The notes below the pieces were generated by a model. The model did not search any database. It saw only the letters and a program-made list of their open reading frames with translations, and was not told the DNA's origin. From contig NZ_KE383975.1 of assembly GCF_000423085.1 (NCBI RefSeq), positions 122,398 through 186,397 of the forward strand: a stretch of DNA of 64,000 nucleotides. Direction: 5' to 3'. This document shows positions 45,340 to 54,673 of this stretch, one piece after another. Position 1 is the first letter of the stretch, and every line of letters starts with the position of its first letter. The DNA comes from Granulicoccus phenolivorans DSM 17626 = NBRC 107789 = JCM 15570. Lineage in GTDB: Bacteria; Actinomycetota; Actinomycetes; Propionibacteriales; Propionibacteriaceae. Position numbers and translations under genes: made by a program.

Positions 45340-46524
45340 TCAGACTCCTGCGAGTTCGACCAGCTGCTCAACCAGCGTCTGCACCGATGCCAGGACATCC
45401 TGCGGCGCAGCGTCCAGGTGGAGCGTGTGGGCAAGGATCCGGATGTCCGCGCTGCGCACCTCATAGGCGCGGGGCAGCTCGTTTCCCTTGGCGTAGATCA
45501 GGTGCCCGACCGGGAGTTGCAGGACGGTGCAGTACGCGAGGAGCTGGTACATGTCCGCCTGGGGGAATCCGCTCGGCTTCTCCGCCTTGTACTTGGCATC
45601 CGCAACCACCTTGGGAACTCCCTGCTTGAGCCACACGTAATCGGGCCGCATCGCGACTGCGCCGGTTTCGTCCAGATGCGTCCGGTATTGCAGTACTGAC
45701 CGGCCTCCGTACGGTTTCATCGCCTCGCGCAGTGCGACGGTGACGAAGTCCTCGAAGAGCGTGGTCATGTTGAACAGGTAGCCCGACACGGTCACGTCGC
45801 CGGTGCGCTGCTCGAACGAGTGTCCGTCCAAGATGAGTTCGGCGAGTACGAGCGCCGGCGCGTAGCGAGCGTTCAGCCGGCTGGCGGTCCAGGTCGGACG
45901 CTCCGCACCTCGGACCGGCGCCGTTACCTCGGACAACTGCAGCCGCAATCGCTGCAGCCCGGCGCGATGGCGAGGGCCGACCCAAGGCATGCGAAGCAAC
46001 TGTTCGACGGCGGCGAGCAGCAGGCGGTTCTCGGGGATGTCGACGGTGAACTCGTCGTAGCGGACCTCCAGGGGCAGAGAGCGCCCCCACCGGTGTCGCA
46101 ACTGGTCCGCCTCCCGGATCCTGCCGCGGAGGACCGGCAGCGTCTCGTCGATGGTCAGGTACCCCTTGAGCAAGCCCTGATCCAGGGCGCGTTTGGCAAG
46201 TCGTTCGAACGCCTGAGCCAGAGCCTCAGGGAGGTCGGCCTGAGTATCCAGACGTACGCGGTCCTCGCGCCAGAACTTGGGATTGCGTGCGTATCCCATC
46301 AGAAAGACCAACCGGTCGATCGCGAGCTTGGGCTGAATGATCACCTGCAGACCATCGACGGACACAACACCGATCCGGGTGCCGGCACTCACTTCCCACC
46401 AGTCGGGACGGTCGGTCCGGGCCAGCTGAACGACGTTGGCCGCGGACAAGGCATCCGCGATCGGCCGCGAGAACTGAACCAGTTGAGGCTGGTCACCTTC
46501 ACGCAGGATCAGCGGATCCGCCAC
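45340..46524 (-). CDS. mcrC: McrC nuclease subunit of an McrBC restriction system
   Basis: 394 residues. The N-terminal part follows the McrC pattern (VDGLQVIIQPKL, then VFLMGYARNP). The C-terminal PD-(D/E)xK nuclease core shows MRPDYVW and VVADAKYKAEKPSG, giving the catalytic Asp and Lys. McrC cuts DNA when activated by GTP-hydrolysing McrB bound at modified bases. The start is GTG 46524, with GGAG 7 nt upstream, overlapping mcrB by 26 bp; longer frames upstream lie within mcrB. By eye the codon use is less GC-biased than the neighbours, suggesting transfer. Confidence 0.88.
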   Translation of the reverse strand: MADPLILREGDQPQLVQFSRPIADALSAANVVQLARTDRPDWWEVSAGTRIGVVSVDGLQVIIQPKLAIDRLVFLMGYARNPKFWREDRVRLDTQADLPEALAQAFERLAKRALDQGLLKGYLTIDETLPVLRGRIREADQLRHRWGRSLPLEVRYDEFTVDIPENRLLLAAVEQLLRMPWVGPRHRAGLQRLRLQLSEVTAPVRGAERPTWTASRLNARYAPALVLAELILDGHSFEQRTGDVTVSGYLFNMTTLFEDFVTVALREAMKPYGGRSVLQYRTHLDETGAVAMRPDYVWLKQGVPKVVADAKYKAEKPSGFPQADMYQLLAYCTVLQLPVGHLIYAKGNELPRAYEVRSADIRILAHTLHLDAAPQDVLASVQTLVEQLVELAGV

Positions 46525-48625
46525 CGTCTGACTCCGACTTTGTTGGCTCTCGCGCTGCCACCCGATTACGGATTGTGTCGAGCCCGTACCGAGCGCGGAT
46601 ATCGGTTCCGTCACCGTAGTGGTGCTCCTCCAACAGAGGCAGGATTGCGGTGCGCCAGGCACGTTCCAGACCTCCGTCGCCATAGACCGCCGGACGCATG
46701 AAGTACGAGGGGCCGATCTTGAAATCCGGGTCATCGATCTGCCGGTTCAGCTCGTCGAGGAGGTCGCCGACGCCCGGGTCATGGTCGGTCTTCGTCAACC
46801 ATTTGCGCAGCACGCCATCGGTCGGCGGCTCTGAGGGATGCAGTCGCACAAACGCGAAGCGCCGGCGCATTGCGGCGTCAACCAAGGCGATCGAGCGGTC
46901 CGCGGTGTTCATCGTCCCGATGATGAACACGTTGTGCGGGAGGGTGAACCCGACGTCGTCGTCGGTCGCGTACAGCAGGTCTACGTTCTGGTTGCGGTAC
47001 TCCAGCAGGAAGTACAGCTCGCCGAAGATCTTCGCCAAGTTGCCGCGGTTGATCTCATCAATGATCAGGAAGTAGGGCGTGGAGGCGTTCTCGCGCGCAG
47101 TATCCACTACCTTGCGTAACGGGCCGGGCTTGAGCTTGAAGCCGCCCTCCTCAACCGGACGGTAGCCCTCGAAGAAGTCCTCATAGGAGTAGGCCGGGTG
47201 AAACTGCACGAGACGCACGTTGTCTCCGGCGAGATGAGCGGCCAGGTGCTGAGCGATGTAGGTCTTGCCGGTGCCGGGCGGCCCGTAGAAGATCAACTGC
47301 GGCCGGTCCCGTAAGAGCTCGATGCAGTCCTGCAGCCAGGAGCGGGCCACATTGAGGTTCTCGGCCAACTCATCGGTGGCGTCCGGGAGGACCAGGGGCC
47401 GCTCCACGATGGCGGCCGCGGCCGGTTGATCGACCTCGACGGTCTGGTTCGCCACCATCGCCTCGAGCAGGTCCAGTTGTTGGCTCATCTCGACCACGTC
47501 GTACTGCACCTGGAGGCGTGCCAGGATCTCGCTGGGCAGATCACCGTAGTCGACTGCCTCGGGTGCCCAGACCACCGTGCGGCGCAGGTTGGACAGGCCG
47601 TCCGAAGACTTTACGTACTCCGCCGGGCCCGTGATGGTGCCCAAGGAGAATTTGCCCTGGCTCGTGGTGGCGATCAGGTCGCCGACCTGCATGCGCGTCA
47701 GAAAGGCGTGGAACTCGTCGAGTTTTGCCGCTTTGGCGGCATACGACGTCTGCGAGTAGTCCTCGTCCACCATCGCTTTGAGCTCCGGCCGGGTGATTCC
47801 CGGTTCCACTTCACGGAGTTTCGACGCGCGCAAGGAGGCAAAGCCGTCGTTCCGCCACTGGGGGACCAGATCATGCCCGTCCACTGAGGAACCGCGGACG
47901 AGCCACGCACGCTTCGGCAGCATCTTGAGGAGGCCCCGCGACTCAAGGTTTGCCCGTAGATCCTCGGCATGGACGTGCTGTGCTTGGTTTGCTGCGCCGG
48001 ACGAATCGAACCGGACGCCTTCGGCCTCCAATGCTTCTCGCTGGGTTTCGGTCCGCGAACTGTCGCTCCAAACGAACCCCGAAGCGGGGCGTCCATTCTT
48101 GCCGATGACTCGGTGGGAACCCTCAGTTGAGGTCTGGCGCATATAGGCGCCCACCGTCTGGGGATTGGTCCGCGCCACCGCGGCCAGGTCGGTGTAGCTG
48201 CTCCATTGGCCCGGTTCGATGAATGCCAGGGCAGCATCGAGGATCGGTGCATACGTCGGCTCGGTGGTACCGGTTTGGGCAAGCTTTCCCTTTTCGTGAG
48301 AGGCGCGGGCAGCGATATCCAGACCGACACCGTCGGGGTGAGTCGCCAACGCATCGCGGCCGGCGTCGGTGATGTCCCACCTGCTCCCGTCCCTGACGAT
48401 CCAGCCTGCGGCCACCAAATCCTCGGTTCCTCGGGTGAGGCTGCTCATCCACCGAGGAGTCCCATTTTCATTTTCAAGTTCATAGGCCGTGAGCTGATCT
48501 GCAAGTCGCTCTCCCACCTGGTACGTCACTTGCGCGCCGTGGGACCTGCCCCTTTTAGCAAGAATTTCAAGCACCGTGCGATCGAGCAGCCACTGCCTGA
48601 CCGGCTCGTCATTCGCCTCAGTCAT
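46499..48625 (-). CDS. mcrB: McrB GTPase with winged-helix and alkyltransferase-like (ATL) domains
   Basis: 708 residues. Domains in order: Mrr_N-type winged helix (about 1-100, AAGWIVRDGSRWDITDAGRDAL in part); an ATL/MGMT-like DNA-binding domain (about 125-212) with PGQWSSYTDLAAVA, GSHRVIGKNGR where MGMT has PCHRV, and ALEAEGVRFDSSG; an EVE/PUA-like region (about 300-385, MQVGDLIATTSQGKFSLGTI); then the AAA+ GTPase with Walker A GPPGTGKT (448-455), LIIDEINRGN and MNTADRSIALVDAAMRRRF. The Ser for Cys change means the ATL domain reads, not repairs, DNA. It pairs with McrC downstream. Confidence 0.85.
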   Translation of the reverse strand: MTEANDEPVRQWLLDRTVLEILAKRGRSHGAQVTYQVGERLADQLTAYELENENGTPRWMSSLTRGTEDLVAAGWIVRDGSRWDITDAGRDALATHPDGVGLDIAARASHEKGKLAQTGTTEPTYAPILDAALAFIEPGQWSSYTDLAAVARTNPQTVGAYMRQTSTEGSHRVIGKNGRPASGFVWSDSSRTETQREALEAEGVRFDSSGAANQAQHVHAEDLRANLESRGLLKMLPKRAWLVRGSSVDGHDLVPQWRNDGFASLRASKLREVEPGITRPELKAMVDEDYSQTSYAAKAAKLDEFHAFLTRMQVGDLIATTSQGKFSLGTITGPAEYVKSSDGLSNLRRTVVWAPEAVDYGDLPSEILARLQVQYDVVEMSQQLDLLEAMVANQTVEVDQPAAAAIVERPLVLPDATDELAENLNVARSWLQDCIELLRDRPQLIFYGPPGTGKTYIAQHLAAHLAGDNVRLVQFHPAYSYEDFFEGYRPVEEGGFKLKPGPLRKVVDTARENASTPYFLIIDEINRGNLAKIFGELYFLLEYRNQNVDLLYATDDDVGFTLPHNVFIIGTMNTADRSIALVDAAMRRRFAFVRLHPSEPPTDGVLRKWLTKTDHDPGVGDLLDELNRQIDDPDFKIGPSYFMRPAVYGDGGLERAWRTAILPLLEEHHYGDGTDIRARYGLDTIRNRVAAREPTKSESDGGGSADPA

Positions 48626-48681
48626 GGTCAGATCCTCTTCGGAGATCCGCGAGCTCGAGATCCAAGTACCGGCTCAGCCGC

Positions 48682-48696
48682 GGATATTGGATATCC
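48682..48696. promoter_or_regulatory. Palindrome upstream of mcrB
   Basis: GGATAT-TGG-ATATCC is a perfect 6-3-6 inverted repeat 57-71 bp upstream of the mcrB start. It lies within a 242-bp gap (48626-48867) that holds no convincing gene and is less GC-rich than its surroundings. It is a candidate operator for the restriction operon. Confidence 0.35.
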
Positions 48697-48867
48697 ATGG
48701 ACGCCGTGGTGAACGGATAGTCAGCGATGACACTCTCGCGAACACTGAAAACGTCCATGTCACCTCTCCCTCAGGATGACTGGCACTTTATCCTTCTCAT
48801 CGAGTGTCGGCTGGAGAACCCGGCCACAGAGGGCCGTAAGCATTTGCAGTGGCGATCGGGCCCGGAC

Positions 48868-49878
48868 TCAGGCGGTGTGGGTCTCGTCGATCCGGTGCCA
48901 GAACCGGTCCCGCAACTGGTGCCGGGAGATATCGCCGATGTCGTCCTCGCCGCTGCGGCTGACCATGTCCAGCAGCAGGGTGCGGTCCAGTTCCCGGGGG
49001 ATCGAGGGGCGACTGCGGCGCAGTTCCTCCAGTTGGTCGGCGGTGGCGGTCGCGCGCCAGGAATCCACCACCCGGCGGGCCACCTCATCGATCAGGCCCT
49101 CGTCGATCAGGACCGGCAACTCCCCGAATCCGTGGCCGGTGACCGGCGCCTGCCCGGTGGTGGTCGAGTAGACCGGGACCCGGTCCGGGCTCGCTGCTTC
49201 GGTACGCCGCTGGGCCAGCAGGGACGGGCTCGGGGTCGGGCGAGCCGGGCTGCCGGGGACCAACCGGCCGGGTCCGGGCAGCGGCGCGGTCGGCACCGGA
49301 TGGGGCCGCAACGGCGCGGCGGCCGGGCGGACCGCGGGGCGGATCGCGGCCTCGATGGTCTCCTCATCGATCAGTTGCAGACCGTCGGCGGCCCGCTGCA
49401 GGTGCTTGGCGACCCCGTGCGCCCGCCCGTCGATCGGCAGCCCCAGGACGATCACCTGGGCGCCGTGGGCCTGGGCCTCCTCGACGGCCTCGGTGAGGTC
49501 GTCATCGCCACTGACCAGATACATCACATCCACGATCCGGCTGCGTCCGTGGGTGGCCAGGTCCAGCCCGATCCGCAGGTCCACGCCCTTCTGCTCCCCG
49601 CTCACCGACAACCGGCCCAGCCGCAGCTTGACCCGGGGCAGCAGCCCGATCTCCTCCTGCTCACTGTCCGGCATCCCGCCGCGGCGCGCCCCGGAGTCGT
49701 ACCAGTTCACCCGCAACAGCGGAAGTCCCGAATCCTGCTCGACCTGGGTGATCAGTCCCCGGATCAGGACATCGGGATCGATGGTGATCCCGCTGCGCAG
49801 CGACGTCCCGGTGAATCGGGTCGCCGCCGAGGCGAGCAGATAGGCAGTGTCGACGTAGATGGCACAGTGGGAACGCAC
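48868..49878 (-). CDS. NYN-domain (PIN-like) putative ribonuclease
   Basis: 336 residues. The N-terminal NYN fold (about 1-175) shows the expected acidic residues: AIYVDTAYLL, KGVDLRIGLDLA and LVSGDDDLTEAVEEAQAHG. A Pro-rich linker (about 185-245) leads to a C-terminal helical region (about 255-330, DEVARRVVDSWRATATADQL). NYN proteins are metal-dependent nucleases acting on RNA. It begins at GTG 49878, 6 nt after CATACT, with no ribosome site. It stands near the restriction system but nothing shows they work together. Confidence 0.82.
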   Translation of the reverse strand: MRSHCAIYVDTAYLLASAATRFTGTSLRSGITIDPDVLIRGLITQVEQDSGLPLLRVNWYDSGARRGGMPDSEQEEIGLLPRVKLRLGRLSVSGEQKGVDLRIGLDLATHGRSRIVDVMYLVSGDDDLTEAVEEAQAHGAQVIVLGLPIDGRAHGVAKHLQRAADGLQLIDEETIEAAIRPAVRPAAAPLRPHPVPTAPLPGPGRLVPGSPARPTPSPSLLAQRRTEAASPDRVPVYSTTTGQAPVTGHGFGELPVLIDEGLIDEVARRVVDSWRATATADQLEELRRSRPSIPRELDRTLLLDMVSRSGEDDIGDISRHQLRDRFWHRIDETHTA

Positions 49879-49884
49879 CGGCCC

Positions 49885-49890
49885 AGTATG
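49885..49890 (-). promoter_or_regulatory. -10 box for leaderless NYN gene
   Basis: Minus-strand CATACT, then GGGCCG, then the GTG start. The spacing fits a leaderless mRNA. Confidence 0.4.
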
Positions 49891-49934
49891 GCCCCCACGG
49901 GGTCGCCCGGTCGGGGCCCCACGCCCGGGCCGGC

Positions 49935-52280
49935 TCAGCCCACGTATTCGGCCAGGTGCTGCCCGGTCAGCGTCGACCGGTCCGCGACCAGATCGGCCGG
50001 GGTCCCCTCGAAGACGATTCGGCCGCCGTCGCTGCCCGCCCCCGGACCGAGGTCGATGATCCAGTCGGCATGCGCCATCACCGCCTGGTGGTGTTCGATC
50101 ACGATCACCGATTTGCCGCTGTCGACCAGCCGGTCCAGCAGGCCCAGCAGGTTTTCCACATCGGCCAGGTGCAGCCCGACGGTCGGTTCGTCGAGCACGT
50201 AGATGCCGCCCTTCTTGCTCATCTGGGTGGCCAGCTTGATCCGCTGCCGTTCGCCGCCGGACAGGGTGGTCAGCGGCTGACCGAGGGTGAGGTAGCCCAG
50301 CCCGACGTCCTCCAGTGTCGCCAGGATCTTGGCGGCGGCCGGCGTACGCGCCTCGCCCTCGGCGAAGAACGGGGCGGCCTCGGCGACCGGCATCGCGAGC
50401 ACCTCGGAGATGTTCTTGCCACCGAGGTGGTATTCGAGCACCTCGGCCTGGAACCGCTTGCCCTCGCAGTCCTCACAGACGCTGGACACCGTCGCCATCA
50501 CCCCGAGGTCGGTGTAGACCACCCCGGCGCCGTTGCAGGTCGGGCAGGCGCCCTCGGAGTTCGGGCTGAACAGGGCCGGCTTGACCCCGTTCGCCTTGGC
50601 GAACGCCTTGCGGATCGGTTCCAGCAGCCCGGTGTAGGTGGCCGGGTTGCTGCGCCGCGACCCCTTGATCGGGGTCTGGTCGACCGAGACCACGTCCGCG
50701 TCGCGGGGGATCGAGCCGTGGATCAGGGAGCTCTTGCCCGATCCGGCCACCCCGGTGATCGCGACCAGGACCCCCAGCGGCACATCGACGTCGACGTCGC
50801 GCAGGTTGTGCTGGTTCGCGCCGCGGATCTGCAGCACCCCGGTCGGGGTGCGGACCTGCGGTTTCAGCTCCGCCCGGTACGCCAGATGGCGCCCGGTCAG
50901 CGTGTCGGAGGAACGCAGCCCGGCCACGGTGCCCTCGAAACAGATCGTCCCGCCCGCGGTCCCCGCCCCGGGACCGAGATCGACCACGTGGTCGGCGATG
51001 CCGATCATCTCCGGCTTGTGCTCGACCACGAGCACGGTGTTGCCCTTGTCCCGCAACTGCAGCAGCAACCGGTTCATCCGCTGGATGTCGTGCGGGTGCA
51101 GCCCGATCGAGGGTTCGTCGAAGACGTAGGTGATGTCGGTCAGCGAGGAGCCCAGGTGCCGGATCATCTTGGTCCGCTGCGCCTCACCGCCGGACAGGGT
51201 GCCGGACGGCCGGTCCAGGGACAGATAGCCCAGGCCGATCTCGACGAAGGAGTCCAGGGTCTCCTGCAGCGTCTTCAGCAGCGGGGCGACCGACGGCTGG
51301 TCGAGACCGCGGATCCACTCGGCCAGATCGCTGACCTGCATCCGGCAGGCGTCGGCGATCGACACCCCGGCAATGGTCGAGGTACGCGCGCCCTCGGCCA
51401 GCCGGGAGCCGCCGCACTCGGGGCAGGTGTCGAAGGTGATCGCGCGCTCCACGAAGGCCCGGATGTGCGGCTGCATCGCCTCGACGTCCTTGGACAGCAT
51501 CGACTTCTGGATCTTCGGGATCAGCCCGTCGTAGGTGAGGTTGATGCCCTCGACCTTGATCTTGGTGGCCTCGCGGTACAGCAGGTCGTCGAGTTCGCGC
51601 TTGGTGTAGTCCTTGATCGGCTTGTCCGGGTCGAAGAAGCCGGACCCCCGGAAGATCCGCCCGTACCACCCGTCCATCGAGTAGCCCGGCACCAGGATCG
51701 CGCCCTGGTTCAACGACAGCTCCCGGTCGAACAGGGCGGTCAGATCGAAGTCGCTCACCGAGCCGGTGCCCTCGCAGCGCGGACACATCCCGCCGGCCCG
51801 GGTGAAGGACACCTTCTTCGCCTTGCCCCCGGCGACCTTGGCCGCACCGCTGCCGGACACGCTCGGCACATTGAACGAGTACGCGTTCGGCCCACCGATG
51901 TGCGGATCGCCCAGCCGGCTGAACAGGATCCGCAGCAGCGCATTGGCGTCCGACGCGGTGCCCAGGGTGGAGCGGATATTGGCGCCCATCGGCTCCTGAT
52001 CGATGATGATCGCGGTGGTCAGCCCCGACAGCCGGTCCACGTCCGGCCGGGCCAGCGTGGGCATGAAGCCCTGCACGAACGTCGAATAGGTCTCATTGAT
52101 CATCCGCTGGGATTCGGCGGCGATCGTGTCGAAGACCAGCGAGCTCTTGCCCGACCCCGACACCCCGGTGAACACCGTGAGCCGCCGCTTCGGCAACTCG
52201 ACCGACACGTTGCGCAGGTTGTTCTCGTGGGCTCCGATGACCCGGATCAGGTCATGGGCGTCAGCGGCATGCTCGGGCAT
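49935..52280 (-). CDS. UvrA-like ABC ATPase (short UvrA paralogue)
   Basis: 781 residues, shorter than canonical UvrA (about 940). Two ABC modules: Walker A GVSGSGKSS and GVAGSGKSS, signatures LSGGEAQR and LSGGERQR, Walker B VFDEPSIGLH and VLDEPTVGLH. CxxC pairs are CPRCEGTG, CPECGGSR, CPTCNGAG and CEDCEGKR. The size matches the UvrA2/DrrC-like group linked to drug or DNA-adduct tolerance, in which the UvrB-binding region is reduced. ATG 52280 follows AGGGAG by 4 nt. The frame extends further upstream without a site. Confidence 0.88.
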   Translation of the reverse strand: MPEHAADAHDLIRVIGAHENNLRNVSVELPKRRLTVFTGVSGSGKSSLVFDTIAAESQRMINETYSTFVQGFMPTLARPDVDRLSGLTTAIIIDQEPMGANIRSTLGTASDANALLRILFSRLGDPHIGGPNAYSFNVPSVSGSGAAKVAGGKAKKVSFTRAGGMCPRCEGTGSVSDFDLTALFDRELSLNQGAILVPGYSMDGWYGRIFRGSGFFDPDKPIKDYTKRELDDLLYREATKIKVEGINLTYDGLIPKIQKSMLSKDVEAMQPHIRAFVERAITFDTCPECGGSRLAEGARTSTIAGVSIADACRMQVSDLAEWIRGLDQPSVAPLLKTLQETLDSFVEIGLGYLSLDRPSGTLSGGEAQRTKMIRHLGSSLTDITYVFDEPSIGLHPHDIQRMNRLLLQLRDKGNTVLVVEHKPEMIGIADHVVDLGPGAGTAGGTICFEGTVAGLRSSDTLTGRHLAYRAELKPQVRTPTGVLQIRGANQHNLRDVDVDVPLGVLVAITGVAGSGKSSLIHGSIPRDADVVSVDQTPIKGSRRSNPATYTGLLEPIRKAFAKANGVKPALFSPNSEGACPTCNGAGVVYTDLGVMATVSSVCEDCEGKRFQAEVLEYHLGGKNISEVLAMPVAEAAPFFAEGEARTPAAAKILATLEDVGLGYLTLGQPLTTLSGGERQRIKLATQMSKKGGIYVLDEPTVGLHLADVENLLGLLDRLVDSGKSVIVIEHHQAVMAHADWIIDLGPGAGSDGGRIVFEGTPADLVADRSTLTGQHLAEYVG

Positions 52281-52537
52281 CGTGCTCCCTGGGTCGGTGG
52301 GGGACCAGTCCAACACATCGCGGCCCCGCCGCGCCGACCGACCATGTTCGCACTCCGAGCAGGTGTTTCGCGTTTGCCCGGTATTAGCGTTCCGGCGTTG
52401 TCCCCCGTTTCTGGGAATACGGCGCCACAGTGTGGTGGAATACCCTCTCAATAGCGGGCATGAAATTGAGGGCGCATGCCGCGCCCCGAGGGTCCGCCGG
52501 ACGACGTGAAACGTACGCAGGCAACGTGAGGATCGCC

Positions 52538-53608
52538 ATGACCCCCCTTCGCCCCGCCCCCGAAATGTCGGTACGCCTGCTGGAGGTGGGCGAGCCCGGT
52601 TGGGCCGACACGCTGACCCGGGTACGCCACGACGTTGCCCACCTGCCCAGCTACCGCGAGGCCATCGATACGCACCGCCGAACCCGGTCACGGCTGCTCG
52701 TCGTCGAGCAGGGCGAGCGGGCGATGGTGGTGCCGCTCATCTTCTCCGAGATCGGCGACGGGCCGCGCTGCGACGCCGCCTCGCCGGATCCGCTGGCCAC
52801 GCCGCTGTTCACCGACGGAACCGACCCGGCGTGGCGTCGGGCCGCCATTGCGGCGATGCTCGTCGACCTCGAGGCGCGGGGGGTGGTGTCGCTGTTCCTG
52901 CGCCTGCATCCGCTGCTCGACTCCGCGCCGCAGGACTTTGCCCACGCCGGGACCGTGGTCGAGCACGGCACCTACTTCACCATCCCGCTGGACCGGCCCC
53001 TGGCCGAGATCCGCGCCGCGATGCGCAAGAGTCACCGCCGCGCGATCCGGGCCGCCTGGAACGCCGGGGTGGTGGCCGAGCCGGATCCGGACTGGCGCCA
53101 TGTCGACACGCTGCACACGATGTACGCCGCGGCGATGACGCGGCTCGAAGCCGGGACGAACTTCCGGCTGCCGCGGGACCATTGGGATCGGGTCCGCGAT
53201 GCCCTGGCGGACCGGGCCCAGCTGTGGGTCCTCAAGTACGCCGGGGAGGTCATCGCGATCGACCTGGTCACCGAACACGACGGCATCGTCCAATCCCTCC
53301 ACGGCGCCATGGAACCCGACCAGCAACGGAAATTCTCCATGCTGCCGGTCTACGATTCGCTGCTGGAATGGGCCCATACCCGCGGAAATCGGCACTTCTT
53401 TCTCGACGGTGCCGCGCACGAATCGCTGCGGGTGTTCAAACGCGGAATCACCACCGTGGAACCGGTGTCGAGGACCGGACGGATTGTGGTGAATCCGACC
53501 GAATACCGGGCGTTGTGCGACGACTGGGAAACCGCCAGTGGCCACCCGGTGGGCCCCATTGATACGTTTTTTCCACCGTACCGCCAACCCGTGGGGCGGG
53601 AATCCTGA
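52538..53608 (+). CDS. FemAB/GNAT-type acyltransferase
   Basis: 356 residues with the double-GNAT layout of FemAB-like enzymes: a first half ending in RAAMRKSHRRAIRAAWNAGVV (in part), then LHTMYAAAMTRLEAGTNFRLP, LWVLKYAGEVIAIDLVTEH, and the acceptor-side WAHTRGNRHFFLDGAAHESLRVFKRG. FemAB-like proteins transfer aminoacyl or acyl groups, often onto cell-envelope or natural-product acceptors. ATG 52538 follows GAGG by 7 nt. Only 9 bp separate it from the ATP-grasp gene, so the two probably act together. Confidence 0.75.
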   Translation: MTPLRPAPEMSVRLLEVGEPGWADTLTRVRHDVAHLPSYREAIDTHRRTRSRLLVVEQGERAMVVPLIFSEIGDGPRCDAASPDPLATPLFTDGTDPAWRRAAIAAMLVDLEARGVVSLFLRLHPLLDSAPQDFAHAGTVVEHGTYFTIPLDRPLAEIRAAMRKSHRRAIRAAWNAGVVAEPDPDWRHVDTLHTMYAAAMTRLEAGTNFRLPRDHWDRVRDALADRAQLWVLKYAGEVIAIDLVTEHDGIVQSLHGAMEPDQQRKFSMLPVYDSLLEWAHTRGNRHFFLDGAAHESLRVFKRGITTVEPVSRTGRIVVNPTEYRALCDDWETASGHPVGPIDTFFPPYRQPVGRES

Positions 53609-53617
53609 ACGGATCTC

Positions 53618-54658
53618 ATGGCTGATCTCTCCATCCTGGTCTCCTCCGGCGGCCGCCGGCCGTACCTGGTGCGCTGGTTCACCGAAGCGCTCTTCCGCAA
53701 CGGCCTGAACGGCCGTGTCCTGGTCGCCGACGTCGATCCGTACGCCCCCGCCGGCGCCGTCGCCGCCGAGTTCGTCCCGGCCCCGCCGGTGACCGATCCC
53801 GGCTACCCCGAGTGGCTGCGGCGTACGCTGGTCGAGCACCGGATCAGCCTCGCGGTGAGCATCAACGACTTCGAACTCTCCCGATGGGCCCAGCTGGATT
53901 CCGGGGGTGCGTACGCCGCGCTGGTCCGGCTCAGCGCGGACCGGCAGCAGGCGATCGAGGACAAGGTCGCCACCACCCAACTGCTGGCCGGCGTCGGGGT
54001 CCGGGTGCCCCCGACCCTGCTGGCCCGCGACGCGCTGCGGCTGACTCCCGGGCAACTCGCCGATCACCTCGGCAGCGAGCAGGTCGTGGTCAAGGGCCGC
54101 TTCGGCAGCGGCTCCCGCGGACTGGGGTTCGCGACCACTGCGACCGTGGCGGCCGTCGTCGAACGCGCCCGCAGCCAGGTGACCCACCGCGACGGCCGCC
54201 CCGGGGACGCCGCCGAGGTGGACGACCTGATCGTGGTGCAGCGCCGAATCATCGGGCAGGAGTACGGGGTGGATGTCATCGACGACCTGTCCGGCCGGTT
54301 CGCCGCGGTGTTGGCCCGGCGCAAGCTGGCGATGCGCGCCGGCGAGACCGACCGGGCCGAGACCGCCGACCCGGCTCCCTTCGTGGCGGTGGGGGAGCAG
54401 GTCTCCCGGGCGCTCGGCCATCGCGGCCTGATCGATCTGGACGTACTGCGCGAGGACACCGGGGAGAACTGGGTGATCGACGTCAATCCGCGCTTCGGCG
54501 GCGGCTACCCGCTGTCCCACGTGGGCGGCGCGCACGTGCCCGCGGCGTACGTGGCCTGGGCGAGCGGGCAGACCCCGCAGCCGGAGTGGCTGCGCAGCCG
54601 CCCCGGCGTGGTGGCGGCCAAGCACGTGGAGGTTATCGCGGTCCGCTCCGGGGCCTGA
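53618..54658 (+). CDS. ATP-grasp ligase (CarB-like)
   Basis: 346 residues. An N-terminal Rossmann-like domain (LSILVSSGGRRPYLVRWF and VLVADVDPYAPAG) precedes the ATP-grasp region: LSADRQQAIEDKVATTQLL, VVVKGRFGSGSRGLGF and the metal site LIDLDVLREDTGENWVIDVNPRFGGGYPLSH (in part). ATP-grasp enzymes join a carboxylate to an amine or thiol through acyl-phosphate. It is adjacent to and co-directional with the FemAB-like gene, forming a two-enzyme unit that may build an amide-linked envelope or secreted metabolite. The substrate is unknown. Confidence 0.78.
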   Translation: MADLSILVSSGGRRPYLVRWFTEALFRNGLNGRVLVADVDPYAPAGAVAAEFVPAPPVTDPGYPEWLRRTLVEHRISLAVSINDFELSRWAQLDSGGAYAALVRLSADRQQAIEDKVATTQLLAGVGVRVPPTLLARDALRLTPGQLADHLGSEQVVVKGRFGSGSRGLGFATTATVAAVVERARSQVTHRDGRPGDAAEVDDLIVVQRRIIGQEYGVDVIDDLSGRFAAVLARRKLAMRAGETDRAETADPAPFVAVGEQVSRALGHRGLIDLDVLREDTGENWVIDVNPRFGGGYPLSHVGGAHVPAAYVAWASGQTPQPEWLRSRPGVVAAKHVEVIAVRSGA

Positions 54659-54673
54659 CCGCAGTAGCCCGGC

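Noticed and set aside
49956..52454. Very long open frame opposite the UvrA-like gene
   Set aside because: It runs antisense to a clear UvrA-like protein and its translation is Arg/Gly/Pro/Gln-rich without domains. It results from high GC3 on the coding strand.
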